From Mesostigma viride (lineage: Eukaryota > Streptophyta > Mesostigmatophyceae > Mesostigmatales > Mesostigmataceae), in NCBI GenBank assembly GCA_009746045.1, contig RPFO01000098.1, positions 1-39,207 of the forward strand: a stretch of DNA of 39,207 bases, in the 5' to 3' direction. Shown here piece by piece: positions 1-10,550 of this stretch. Each line of letters opens with the position of its first letter. Positions within the stretch are counted from its first letter, which is position 1. The notes under the pieces are model-generated. The model was not told the origin of the DNA and ran no database searches. It saw only the letters and a program-made list of their open reading frames with translations. Made by a program: the position numbers and the translations under genes.

Positions 1-813
1 AAGAGAGGTGGCAAGTTCCATGACTTCAACACTTGAGCAATGCCAGTCTTTACAGTTTAGAAGTAGCGCTGTATTTACAGTATTGGCTCCACCCTCTCAT
101 GTGTGGCGCACTGATATGATGCTCATGCAGTCGACAGATAATATGGTAGGCCTATATCTCCACCATCCTTGCGACTGCTCATTTTTCTTGCCTGTTTTTA
201 TATCAAGACCAGGGTTTTGTCGTGTAAGGAGGGAATTCTCACTAGGTACACGACTATCATCTCTTTTAGCGCCCAGTGAATCTAGCATTTGTTTATTGTC
301 TATAGACAGCATAATGTGCAAGGAGGGTAAGAAATCCTGTCTTGAAATATGCCATAATGTGACGTGCAGAAATCTATAATACGGCAATGTATTCGAGCCC
401 TAATTAAACAATAGATATGCTCGATGTAGTAGCGTAAGTGGGAATTTGTCCTACGTGAATGGAACTGATGACTGATGGTGCCAAGTTGTACAATGGCACT
501 AAAGGACCATTGGTCACTAATCTTCACAGATTATAGTATTGTGTCATGTGGCATTGTCAACATGCCGTACCGAGTCATGCATGCGCATGCACCATGTTCC
601 AACATACCAGCTGTCGTTATCGACCCATTGTCGGCCCATGCGCATACCAGGGCCGCCGCCACTACTCACCTACCATAATTACCAATGTTCACGCTACCTT
701 GAGGTAGCCATGGAAAGCCACACCATATGGACGTAATAAATAATTTTCCTGGCTCCTGACGCTTAAGTCGGCAATGATTCACCACCTACAAATTATTAAT
801 TTAAGTCCCCATA
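1..813. repeat. Left copy of a long direct repeat (candidate LTR end of element A)
   Basis: This stretch aligns along its whole length with 18365-19108, in the same orientation. The last ~240 bases (from about 570) are almost identical to the right copy. The first ~570 carry many short extra bases relative to it. Similarity stops sharply at 813, fifteen bases before the stop codon of element A's gag-pol, so it lies where A's 3' LTR should be. The left edge is outside the window. I see no convincing gene; short open frames here are not conserved between the two copies. Confidence 0.75.
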
Positions 814-827
814 GTAACTCCATGGAA

Positions 828-3800
828 CTATCCATCATAGCTTGGATGTGAATGGTTTTGTGGAGATCCAAGGAGTGCAAGATAAGGGGAGGGCCTTCCT
901 GGAGAGTTTTGGTGATGGCTTTGACCTACTTGCATCAAGACATCATCATCAACTCTGCTAACCACAGCCAGGTGAGGTGCACACGTTGAGCACAACCACC
1001 CCAGCTTGCCTCTAATGGTAGGACAGGCTCCAGGTTTGATTTTTGTTTGCAAAACCTCCAAGCAGCTGTGCATGTAATCATTGGGAGAATAAAGTGCACA
1101 TACCCACTGGTTTTGATGCTGCTGGAGTTGTAACATTGTGCCACAAAATTTTATGGCAGTGGTGCCCAGCTCTACTTGCTTGCCAATCTCAAAATGCTGT
1201 GACACTTGTTGAATGAAATCATCTACAGCACGCCTTGGCCCAGCAATCAGCTGATCATCCCCATGCCACACAAAGGTGAGTATGCCATGAGGGTGTGGGA
1301 CCACAAAGAAGCAAGGGTCTATGTCATCATATCTAGCCCCTAGCTTTTCAAACACAGCCTGAGCTGACATCCTGAAAATGCGAGGAGCTGATTGCAGCCC
1401 TTCAACACCTATGTTAGCTTTCAGATACTGCTGAGGAATGTGTTTTGCCCAAACTCTGGGAGTGGAGACTACATACACCTGACCATGCCACACTTGTTGT
1501 GCTATCTCAGGTGAGCCTTTCAAGAAAGCCCTTTTAATGTCTGTAGCCTTACATACATAGTCATCCCCATCATTGAGATGACCCACAAAGACAGACAGCA
1601 AGATTTTTAAGGAGGTTTGCTGAATGCCTGGCGTGTACAACTCTGCCTCTGTCAGATCAGTGGTGCCCTTGAACTCTGTCACACAAGGTCTAGCATGAAA
1701 AATGACTGACCCATCTGCTGCTGGCTTATGTTTACACACAAACTTCAGGCGCAAATGCTTGCACCCTGCAGGCTTTTTGTCAATAGGTGTGACAGGAGGA
1801 GTGTGAGAAGGGCTAAGAGGATCTGGCACTACCCATTCTTCCCTGGCCTTGTTAAAGGCCTCCACCCATTTTAGGAATCCTATGTGTGTGCGACAGTCTT
1901 GCTCTATCTGTTCATAAGAAAGAGGAGACATTTTAGCCACATCATGCTTGCCCAATCCAAATGAGTTGGGATGAAGTTTTTGGTTGTGAACCAAGTCTGC
2001 CACACAGGGTTCTTGCCCTGGAGCATACTTGGGTGTAGCAAATTTTACAGAAGCAATGTTGGTGTTAAGTAGTTTTTCAAGAGAAATTTTGAAATGATTC
2101 AGATCAACACCACCCATGTCCTGGATGGATAGGCGATCACTGGAGATGATGACACCAGGGTAACAGAGAAAAGGATCCCCCAATAAAGCATTCCCTTTAT
2201 AACCATCCAAGACCTGAAAAGGAGTAGGGATACCGAGTATAGTCAACATGACCTGACCTAATACCTTGAGGGATGACTGCCCTGAGAAATCAGCCACATG
2301 GTGCCAGGGTGAAGGTTCCAAAGGCATATGGGGCACAGCCAGGGCACTGATGATGCTGACCTGGGCTTGTGTGTCCACTGCAACCATAAATGGGCTATTG
2401 TCATGCTGCCCAACCTTCCCCACCTTAGCTGATCCTGCAGCAGTTTGAGCTTTAGCTCTATGAGCTGCTTGTAAAATGCGAACAGCGTCTGCTAGACTGC
2501 GTTTGGAAGGTGCAGCTAGTGGCTGAGCTATGTTCACACTTGAAGAGGTGATAGGTTGCTGATCACCTGTTTTGCCAATGTGACCCTCTGCTGCAGGGGG
2601 CCAAGCCTGCAGTGACTGCCTGCAATCATCAAGGGTGACCTGGGTCTCACAGTGGGTGTGGCTCTCACACTCACCAGTGGGTGTTCCAAACAACCACTCA
2701 CTGGGCAACGCTGGGATGCCAGGCAACTGTACAGGGCTGTCGGCCAACAGCTCTTCCTCCTCTGCCACGTCTGACACAGTTGGAAAATACAATTTCATCC
2801 TGTGAGGTGAACACCTGTGAATCTTTCCCGTGTCATTGTGTTTAACTAACACTGTCCTGCCAGTGGTGTTAAATTTTAGGATGGTGGCTGGCCCATGCCA
2901 GGTACCCACCTTGCCTAGTCCCGACTCCTTGTAGAATAGGACCTGATCCCCTTCTTTGAAGGTGGGACGTGGATGCTTTGCATCCTTGACAGCTAACCTG
3001 CTAGCTGTCTGTGCTCGCTGTGCGTTGTATAGGGCTAATACCTCAGGTGGATAAATGCCTGCATGCAATCCATCTGGTGTAATGATCACCCCTTGTGGGG
3101 TTTTCATGAGTGGCCTCCTGTTGAGGACTTGGCACAACCTGGTGGACCACAGAGCTCTGTCAGCATATGACCCACTGTCAGCCAGCAGATTTCCATCTTC
3201 TTTGGCTACAAGGGTTTTAATGGACCTGATGGCCCTTTCAATAATGCCTTGCCTCTCATGGTCTTCTAGCCCAGCCAGATCAATAGCCTCACACCCTGGT
3301 TCATTGGCAAGACACGTGAACTGCTGATCCAGTAGCAATGCCTCCACAGGGTAGTACCTGGCCTGAGCAATCAAGAGAGCCCTGAGCAACTGTGTCTTGT
3401 CCATTCCAGGTAATGGTTCAATGGTTGTGTACCTTGACCATGCATCTTTAAGTGCCAAGTAAGATTGTCCTTTTATATGAAAGACATCTCCTACCACCCT
3501 GCCCTTGCACTTAGGTGGGGTAGCTACATGCCACTTAGGGGGTTTGGGTGCATTGAACTGACAATGCTGGCAGTGGGATCTGACCACCTGGCATGCACGT
3601 CTGAGTGCTGCCCCCCCTATTGCTGCTGCCACCACCTCTGCACTCACTTCATGCCCATAAAGGAAATGCAACTGCAAAGCAAGCTCCTGAAAACTGATCT
3701 GAGCATCCTCTGCTGGGGACACTCTGCACACCTTGGGAACCATAGATGTGTATGTTGGTTTAGAGACATAATCTTCTGAAACCAGCTGTAGCACCTTTCC

Positions 3801-4071
3801 AGAACTGCTCACTGCTCTGACAGTGGGGCATGCAGATGAAAGAGGTGAAGCAGGCACACTCAAGCCAGCATGAGAGGGAGACTCACACTTCTTGCCGTAA
3901 GGAGGCCGCTTGCAGTCCTTGGGGTCACCGTGGGGCGGCCCGTGGCACTTGTGGCACAGGACGTCCAAATGCCCCAGCTCGTCCACGTTCTTGCGGCAGG
4001 TGGGCCGTTCGTGGTACTTCATGCCACAGCGGGTGCATCGCTGAGAAGACTTGTCCTCCTTGTCCTGCTTC

Positions 4072-4119
<48 letters not shown>

Positions 4120-5015
4120 CTGTTGTTGTTGTTGTTGCTGTTGCTGTTGTTGTTGTTGTTGCTGGAGCTGCCCCCCTTGGAGGGAGACTGCCCCTTACCC
4201 TTGCCCTTGCCCCAGCCCCTGCCCTTGCCCTTGCCCTTGCCCTTGCCCTTTCCCTTAAACATTTGTCCCAGCAGGGACTTGACTTCTGCCATAGTGACAG
4301 GTCTCTTGCTCCTGTCTTCCCTCTCCCTATCCTCCTCCTCCCTCTCTTCCCCCCTGACCCTCTTTACAGAGGTGCCCATGGCCCCCTGGCTAAGTGGAGC
4401 CAAGGCCAGCTTGATATAATCCAATGCCTCCTTCATGTCCTCCCAGTACTTTGCCATTCCTGTGGCAAGCATAGCGTAGGTGTTTTTGTCAAGTTTGAGT
4501 TTCTCAAGGAAAGAACGCAGCAAGAACTTGTGATCTAGCTGCTGGACATCAGGACGTGCTTTGATGGCTAGCTCATATTTCTTTGTCTCAGCCACATAGT
4601 CCACTGATGTGACCCTGTATTCCTCTACCCACCTGAATGCCCCATATATGTCCACAGATGAGGGGGTGGAGAGGAGGTCAGTTAGCTCCTTCATGAAAGC
4701 CTCCCAAACTGCCCTAGCCTGCGTGTCCTGCCACTTGGGATACCTACGCTGGAAGACAAGAATGAGATTCTGAATCTGGGAAGAGGACTGATGGTAGAAA
4801 TCCCCCTGCATGAGAGATCCAAACCAATTCTTGACATTCAGTTCCTCTCTAGCCAGCTGAAGAGAGAGAAGTGCATGATTCCCCTGCTCCCTTGTATACC
4901 CCTCAGGCAGCCCCCTAACATTAATCCTATCCACAGGACGGTTTTCATTGTAAGTGGGCAACCTAGAGGGGGATGCAGGGGGAGAAGGAGAAGATGGTGT
5001 TGCTGCTGCAGCATT
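828..5015 (-). CDS. Element A gag-pol, C-terminal two thirds (capsid, zinc knuckles, integrase, protease-like, reverse transcriptase)
   Basis: About 1,395 codons. Order from the N-terminus: a capsid-like helical region; a Lys/Gly-rich stretch; a poly-Asn run (about 4069-4160); Cys/His clusters of zinc-knuckle type (about 3893-4040); the integrase pre-domain; an integrase core with D-x52-D and a following E in an ERAIRS motif (about 3240-3510); and an integrase C-terminal SH3-like segment. Then comes a retropepsin-like segment with DTQAQVS (about 2369-2396) and ALLGDPFL. Reverse transcriptase follows, with DIKRAFLKG (about 1517-1543) and WHGDD (about 1253-1270). The frame stops at 828 soon after the RT thumb, so RNase H is short or lost. 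Reading upstream of 5015 runs into B's LTR and is fortuitous; the true upstream part is 13411-15209. Copia-type is judged from integrase lying before RT. Confidence 0.85.
5011..5015. repeat. Target-site duplication GCATT, left side of element B
   Basis: GCATT directly precedes the left LTR and recurs directly after the right LTR at 13411-13415. Five bases is the usual duplication size for Copia and Gypsy integrases. It lies inside element A's gag-pol. Confidence 0.9.
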
Positions 5016-5680
5016 ATTTAGCGACGCCGGCCAGGCAGCTGCCGTGAGCTCCTGGTCCTTGTCGCAACTGTTAGGACCTAGGTCGCGTAGCTTGCAACCT
5101 TTGCTCCTCGCCCCAGGTAACGCTCTCGCTGGCTTGCTCACTCCAAGTGACAACCACGATGCGTCGGCAAAGAACTGCCTTGACCTGCCTTAGGCCATAG
5201 CTTTATGTTACCTCATTTCCATCGTGCCCTAAGGCATCGCCCATCGGCTTCGCACAGTGCACCGCTACCTTGCCAGAGCTCTGCTTACCGCTACCTTGCA
5301 TCCTTGCTGCAGGCAGCGTTAAGGATCTCTGACATTCCGCGACTAGGTATCACCAGTTCCTGTCACAGCTCTGCACGGATGCGCATCCTTGCAGAGCCCG
5401 CGACTGGCCTACTGGTCTCTACTTAGTCGCCGGACCGTTGCGCCCTCAGCCTCCATGGACCTGAGTCACGTGCTGGTCCAGGCTAAGCCTGTGCAGGCCC
5501 TGCCTGCCACGTGTCCTGTCCACTGCGGCCTCGGTGTGCACTGCCGCCGCCGCCGGTCGGCAGGACTTCGGGACCTGATAACTCTCACGTCCCTTGTCTG
5601 TTTCAGGCAGTCAGCACGGCGTTAGAAAGGTCTCCTCATCCTGCATCCAACTAGCACATTGGTGCCCCAATATGCTAACT
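5016..5680 (-). repeat. 3' LTR of element B
   Basis: 665 bp, same length as and apparently identical to 12746-13410. On the plus strand it starts ATTTAGCG and ends GCTAACT. The ends are an imperfect short inverted repeat (ATTTAGC/AGTTAGC) but lack the usual TG...CA dinucleotides. An open minus-strand frame crosses the LTR into element A, but it has no ATG in the LTR and is not considered a gene. Confidence 0.92.
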
Positions 5681-5700
5681 CCAACCCTTTCTTGTTTTGG
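5681..5700 (-). other. Candidate polypurine tract of element B
   Basis: Read on the minus strand, the bases directly upstream of the 3' LTR include AAAACAAGAAAGGGTTGG. A purine-rich run at this place normally primes plus-strand DNA synthesis in LTR elements. The call rests on position and composition. Confidence 0.6.
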
Positions 5701-6624
5701 AGGCTGGACCAGCCTGAGATTCCAATCAGCCATGCTCATTCATGCCACAGACTCCTGACCTCTCCCAGAGGCCAGGGCTGCCCTTCTTTTGGAACTTGAG
5801 GTTTTACCCAAAGATTAGTCCAGAGCCAACATTGGTTCCAAGGCCCAGCCCTGACCCAGATGTCAGCCCCCAACCCTTTCTTTTGGGAACCTGGTTGAGG
5901 AGAAAAGTGAGGTCTCTACATCCAGGCAGCTGAAGTTGGACAGAGGAAGTTATGATACGTATTATTGTGAGTTCCTGGTCCTTTCCAGTTATCACAGGCG
6001 CCCGTATCAGAGGCGCCCGCTCACAACCATTCCCCTTCCTTTTCATTCAACAGACATGGATAGAGCCCAGTTAATGCTTGCCAAGCTGGGGAGCCCATGT
6101 CCTCACTGAGGGATAAACTCAGGATTCACACATGCCAGGCTGTGGTCAGCTGGGGAATCGAACCCCACCCCATATCCTCCAGGTTTGGAACAGCTCCTGG
6201 AACTGTACATTACAAACAAACATGAAATGGAGATAACACGGTTATGACTTATTAATATAGAGAGAATAACCCATAATGAGGCTCCCTGGCAACCACGTCC
6301 AACATGGTCACACAACCAGGGTTTTATTAGCATGCAACAGGTTGGTTACAGAGAATATAAACAAATGTACAGCAACCTGTAAGAGCCAACATTTGGGCTG
6401 CCCTTTCAGGGTCCATTCCATGAAGACCCAAGGCCGGTTACAAGGTCCTTAAGACCCTTCTGCAACCCCATGACAGGGCCAGGCGATATTCTCAGCCAGG
6501 GGAGTGACTCCACCCTGACCCCTGTTCAGCAGGGTGTACGAACCCTGAAGAACCTGCTGTCAGCCATTTCTGGCTACCCAGCCCACCGGGACACATCCCA
6601 CCTCAGAGCAAGGCGTTGGTCTCC
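5701..6624 (-). other. 3' noncoding region of element B
   Basis: About 0.9 kb between the end of the RNase H reading frame and the polypurine tract. It has no open frame resembling a protein. A short phrase, AACCCTTTCTT, occurs near 5683 and again near 5872. Nothing else stands out. Confidence 0.5.
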
Positions 6625-6975
6625 CTAGCACCCCACCATGGGGCCCATGAGCCCACGGAGCAGAGGGTACTGCTGCACGGCCTTCTCCTCAAGCTTGGTG
6701 AGAGCATCTGCAGGGTTATCCAGGCCAGCCACATGTTCAATGTCAGCTAAGCAGGACAGTGCCTTGAGCAACAGATAATCAAGGTCCCTGCTTCTGGCCA
6801 GCTGCCTGTGCACGAACTGCACCATGCCCATGCTGCCAGTTTTCACCAGTGTGTGCATCTGCAACCGACAGGAAGCTACCTTACTTAGCTGGTAGAAAAG
6901 CTCCCTCAAGTAAAGGGCTGTGTGCAGCCCCTCACAGATTGCCCTGCACTCAGCAATGTCACTGCTGGGGTTACC
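6625..6975 (-). pseudogene. Element B pol: C-terminal RNase H part, out of frame with the rest of pol
   Basis: Copia RNase H continues here in a different frame from the upstream pol. The phrase SSDIAECRAICEG follows directly on the upstream QNRVTP, and the frame goes on through HTLVKTG and a terminal ADALTK of the type that ends Copia pol proteins. The frame change falls at or next to a CCCC run (GGGG on the plus strand, about 6967-6970), consistent with one missing base. A continuous pol would run 9338 to 6625. Confidence 0.75.
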
Positions 6976-9338
6976 CTATTCTGCAACCGACTGTACCAGC
7001 AGACCAGAGAGGACTGTTCCTGCACCAGGGTGATTAATGCTGCTGCCCGCCCCCTGACCTCTGTGACCTTCCTACTATCCTTAGAACTGTCCACATAGAG
7101 AACCATGTCAAAGGGCCTGTACAAATCCAAAGGACCCAAGATGAGAGGTGGAGACATCCTCACAGATTGCATCACACTCTCAGCACCCACCTCGACCAGC
7201 TGGGAATCTGTCAACCGACTCAAGACCAGCAGGTCAGGCGCACAAATGCTAGCCAACCATGCCAACATACCGCGTATGGAAGCACACCTTGGCTGGGTAA
7301 TGGGCTCCCGCAGGGCATCAAGGATCTGCTGAGGATAATTGTTACCACCCTCCAGCCTGATGACCCAAGAACCCTGTTGTTTAATCAGTGTCGCCTGCAT
7401 CCCACAAAACACCATGGGCTCATCCTCGACCATGTGCTGGATCTTACCCAGCTCAAACCGTTTCTGGATCCTGGACAAAGTCTTCTCAATCCAGGAGGGA
7501 GGACCCATGAGATGCATATCATCACCATGTAGGGAGGCAAATACAGGCAGGCCACCATCGCTAGCCTGGAACAAGCAAGGATCAACTGGGGAAACAGTCA
7601 AGCCACAGACAGTTTTGAGAAACTTCTCTAGGCTCTTCCTCCAGATGATGGGACTGGACCTAAGACCCTCAACACCCTTGAGAATCCTTAGGTACCTTGC
7701 CTTGATTTCTGCCCTCCACACAGCAGGCACACTGACAAAGAAAGGTGGTATCGTTCGCCATGTCTCCCTAGCCTCTTCCTGGTCACCCTTGAGAAAAGCC
7801 CTCTTGAAATCTATCAAAGCAGAGCCATAGGCAATGCCTTTGACCAGGAAGGATAAGAAAACACACAACAACATTCTCCACGTGTCATGCAGCATCCCTG
7901 GTGTATAGAGCTCCTCATCTGCTAACTGTCCAGTGCCATGGTACTCGGTTACAACTGGTCTGACATGTGGCACCTCGACACCATCTACCTGTTTGAGCTT
8001 GAGGACAAACATCAATCTGAGCAGCTGGTGATCCTCTGGGAGGACATCTACAGGCTCTGCACAGTTGGCAATCATCCACTCATGCCCAGAAGCAATGAAG
8101 CCAAGAGTCCATGCCTTAGCCATCTTGGGGCTTTGCATCATCTCCACTAGCTTGTGCCAAGGTACAGGACTCGTTCCAGGGATCTGGTACCTCTGCACCC
8201 CCAACTGGCGTGGGTCAAACGTAGTTGGGATGATCAGCAGGTCCTGAGCAATGGGCTCCTTAGAATCAGGCCCCTCCACTGCAACACCCTTCACAGCCCT
8301 TACAGCCACACTAAGTCCCTGGGAGTAGCGATATCTCTGGAGGGGTAAACTACCCTGCCCTTCTAGTGCCAATTCCTCAGAGGTTATCGTCACCCCCGGC
8401 TGGCATAAGAAATTCTGCCCCAGTATGGCTGGACCCTCATAGCCCTCTACCACACAGAACACAGTGGGCACCCCCAGAATAGGCACACTCACCTCCCCCA
8501 GAACTTTCATGGACACATTCCCCGAGAAATCAGACACGGCTGGGCAACCGGCTACAGACATCCGCAACCCTGCAGCATCCTCAGCCCTCAGAATGGACAC
8601 CTGCGAGTTGGTATCCACCTCTAATGTTGCTGCCCAGCATGACCCCCACCCCGTGAGCTTAGATACCTTGGGATCACGCTTGCCGCTCATCAGTGCCCGG
8701 ATGACGTCCGCCATGAGGAGCCCCTTGGGCTTTGGTCCAGCCCTGGCCCCCACTGGCCTTGTGACAGTTGCTGCAGCAGATTCCAGCTCACCCTCGTCCA
8801 TCCAGGACAGACCATCATCCAAGCATGGAGGGTTAGCATCTACTGCCTGGCTCTCCTCCTGAGCCTCAACCTCCAAGGGAGGCTCAGGGCCGTCTACAGG
8901 CCAGATTGCACTTGGCCTCTTCTCTCGGATGTGAGCCCAGGACAACCTGTACACGCGCCTAGGATCCTTGTCCAAGGCTACCAGACAAGAATGGTTGGCC
9001 TCATCCAACTGGGTTACCAGCCCATCCTGCCACTTGCCACGCTTGCCTGGTATTGATGGCTCCTTCCACATCCTGACCCCCATTCCCACAAGGGGCCTCA
9101 GCATTTTCCAGCCCTTGTCCTTGCGCCTCAGCCGAGCAAACACTCTATCTGCCTTTCTCAGGCAGGCACCCACTACCTCTGGGGACAACAACCCAAACTG
9201 CGCTGCTAAGGGAGAGACTGCCACACCATCATAGTAATAGTTTACCCTGTGGTTAAGCTGTTCCTCAATCCCCTTGCACCAGGCTGCCTTTTCCAAAGCA
9301 GATGCTACCACTGGCACAGTCTTTGCTGCTAGCACCAC
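6906..9338 (-). CDS. Element B pol: integrase C-terminus, protease-like domain, reverse transcriptase, start of RNase H
   Basis: About 810 codons of the polyprotein. It opens in the integrase core (the preceding frame holds AVERSIREV) and its SH3-like tail. A retropepsin-like domain follows: LEVDTNSQVSIL (about 8590-8623) and AILGQNFL. Reverse transcriptase comes next with DFKRAFLKG (about 7786-7812), GVEGLRSSP and LHGDD (about 7516-7534). RNase H begins with LYVDSSKDS (about 7070-7100). The RT active-site box reads HGDD instead of the usual Copia YVDD, as in element A (WHGDD). The protease motif reads DTN where DTG is expected. Homology to element A extends over the whole length. The shown start is not a real initiation codon; this is an internal piece of gag-pol. 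Confidence 0.88.
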   Translation of the reverse strand: MVLAAKTVPVVASALEKAAWCKGIEEQLNHRVNYYYDGVAVSPLAAQFGLLSPEVVGACLRKADRVFARLRRKDKGWKMLRPLVGMGVRMWKEPSIPGKRGKWQDGLVTQLDEANHSCLVALDKDPRRVYRLSWAHIREKRPSAIWPVDGPEPPLEVEAQEESQAVDANPPCLDDGLSWMDEGELESAAATVTRPVGARAGPKPKGLLMADVIRALMSGKRDPKVSKLTGWGSCWAATLEVDTNSQVSILRAEDAAGLRMSVAGCPAVSDFSGNVSMKVLGEVSVPILGVPTVFCVVEGYEGPAILGQNFLCQPGVTITSEELALEGQGSLPLQRYRYSQGLSVAVRAVKGVAVEGPDSKEPIAQDLLIIPTTFDPRQLGVQRYQIPGTSPVPWHKLVEMMQSPKMAKAWTLGFIASGHEWMIANCAEPVDVLPEDHQLLRLMFVLKLKQVDGVEVPHVRPVVTEYHGTGQLADEELYTPGMLHDTWRMLLCVFLSFLVKGIAYGSALIDFKRAFLKGDQEEARETWRTIPPFFVSVPAVWRAEIKARYLRILKGVEGLRSSPIIWRKSLEKFLKTVCGLTVSPVDPCLFQASDGGLPVFASLHGDDMHLMGPPSWIEKTLSRIQKRFELGKIQHMVEDEPMVFCGMQATLIKQQGSWVIRLEGGNNYPQQILDALREPITQPRCASIRGMLAWLASICAPDLLVLSRLTDSQLVEVGAESVMQSVRMSPPLILGPLDLYRPFDMVLYVDSSKDSRKVTEVRGRAAALITLVQEQSSLVCWYSRLQNRVTPAVTLLSAGQSVRGCTQPFT

Positions 9339-9660
9339 TGTCTTTACCTCACGGATAGATCTCTCTACAGCCCCTGCTGCCCATGACTCTCTCTAGGGAC
9401 CACTACCAGCTTACACGGAAGCTGATCAGCATGCTTTCTCAAGCAGTCAAACTGCAAGTCAGCTTGCACCAAGGTGTACACCCCAAAGCATGGCAACAAA
9501 GACTGGAGACCCAACAACAAGTGATGCTCATCCATGCCAGGCAGGATGGTCAACAGCCTATACCGGCTGAACCTATCCACCCCCACCAACAGATACAAAC
9601 CACGAATGTGCTGTATATCTACTTGGATATCCCCCGCTCTCTAGCAGGCTCTCTAGCGTG
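9339..9660 (-). pseudogene. Element B pol: integrase catalytic core, frame-shifted on both sides
   Basis: The frame from about 9650 to 9365 encodes DIQVDIQHIRG, VGVDRFSRYR, LPGMDE and VQADLQFD. It is colinear with the element A integrase core (two acidic residues, then E in AVERSIREV in the next frame). A frame change near 9640 joins it to the upstream pre-integrase region. Another between 9338 and 9365 joins it to the downstream pol. Both joins keep domain order, so one base is probably missing or extra at each. Confidence 0.75.
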
Positions 9661-10209
9661 GGACCGTGGTGGGTGAATCTGATTCTCCTGACAGACACAG
9701 TTCTCAGCAGCTGCAGTGCAGGCCTCCAACAGAGGCTGCTTACCTAGCTTCCAAGCAAACATTTCTGCCTGTTTAGAGTGCCCAAATACATGGTGTAGAG
9801 TATGCCCAGCGGCTGCATAGCTCAACCCCCTAGCAGTCTCACTGCATAAGGAGGAACTAGGACCTGGCTGTGTGCGCGGGACCGCACGACCCACCTCCTG
9901 CTCCTTGGAACCAGGGACCTCCACAGCTTGACTCCCAGAGCCAACAGTGGTTCCCTCGGCGCCAGCAGGACTTTCCAGCTGAGCTGCTTGACTCCCAGAG
10001 CCAACACTCACTGAAGACCCTGTACCTGCCACAGGCCCAGGGAATTGCACTGCTGCAGCAGCGACATTGCAATCATGTGGAAGAACAAGCCCATCAGTAT
10101 TCCCAACCCCCTGCTGCTGAACAGGAGGTGCACCCCTATCATCCATATTTACAAGTGCCACCTGCCCCACCTGGGGTGGCTGACTATTTACATGGGGCAC
10201 TGCACTAAG
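9619..10209 (-). CDS. Element B pol: start of pol and pre-integrase domain
   Basis: In the same frame as the zinc-knuckle end of gag, directly after an in-frame TGA at 10210-10212. The first ~130 codons are Ser/Gly/Val-rich linker with short repeats (VGSGSQA occurs several times). The rest holds HTLHHVFGHSKQAEMF and a Cys pair, the histidine/cysteine pre-integrase region. The product would need TGA read-through or a separate start; no ATG is well placed. Confidence 0.65.
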   Translation of the reverse strand, partial: LSAVPHVNSQPPQVGQVALVNMDDRGAPPVQQQGVGNTDGLVLPHDCNVAAAAVQFPGPVAGTGSSVSVGSGSQAAQLESPAGAEGTTVGSGSQAVEVPGSKEQEVGRAVPRTQPGPSSSLCSETARGLSYAAAGHTLHHVFGHSKQAEMFAWKLGKQPLLEACTAAAENCVCQENQIHPPRSHAREPARERGISK

Positions 10210-10550
10210 TCACGGCTTCCTGGACTGACCACCTGCTCCTGCAGCATTGGCCAGATCAGGGCAATCACGGCGCCAGTGACCTGTCTTACCACAGCCAAAG
10301 CACTTATCCTCCTTCCCAGCCTGGGCCTTCCTCTGACCCCCCTGGTTCGGGTTGCCTGGCTTATTCTGGTTGCCTTGGCCCTGGCTCTTGCCTTGCCCTT
10401 GGCTACCTCCCCCCTGCTGTCCCCCTTGGTGACCACCAGCCTGCTTCTGACCCTTGTTCTGAGCCCCTTGCTGCTGGCCCTTGCCACCTTGGTTCCCACC
10501 CCCCCTGCGCCTCCCAGCCCTCTGACGCCTGCTAGTAGACGAGGACCTCC
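10210..10550 (-). CDS. Element B gag: nucleocapsid with CCHC zinc knuckle
   Basis: Gly/Gln/Lys-rich basic stretch leading to CFGCGKTGHWRRDC at 10261-10302, a perfect C-x2-C-x4-H-x4-C retroviral zinc knuckle that binds genomic RNA. It ends in TGA at 10210-10212. Pol continues in the same frame beyond that stop. It is in a different frame from the capsid coding upstream; the change falls around 10530-10560 in a G-rich run. Confidence 0.8.

Noticed and set aside
475-736. Small open frames shared by the two direct-repeat copies
   Set aside because: They are short, differ between copies wherever indels occur, and have no protein-like pattern.
3830-4538. Plus-strand frames of poly-Cys, poly-Val or poly-Leu
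   Set aside because: Antisense readings of the poly-Asn codon run in element A's gag.
5016-5153. Start of element A's gag-pol within the LTR at 5153
   Set aside because: The frame begins with TTG, is identical in both LTRs and belongs to element B. Element A's true upstream coding lies at 13411-15209.
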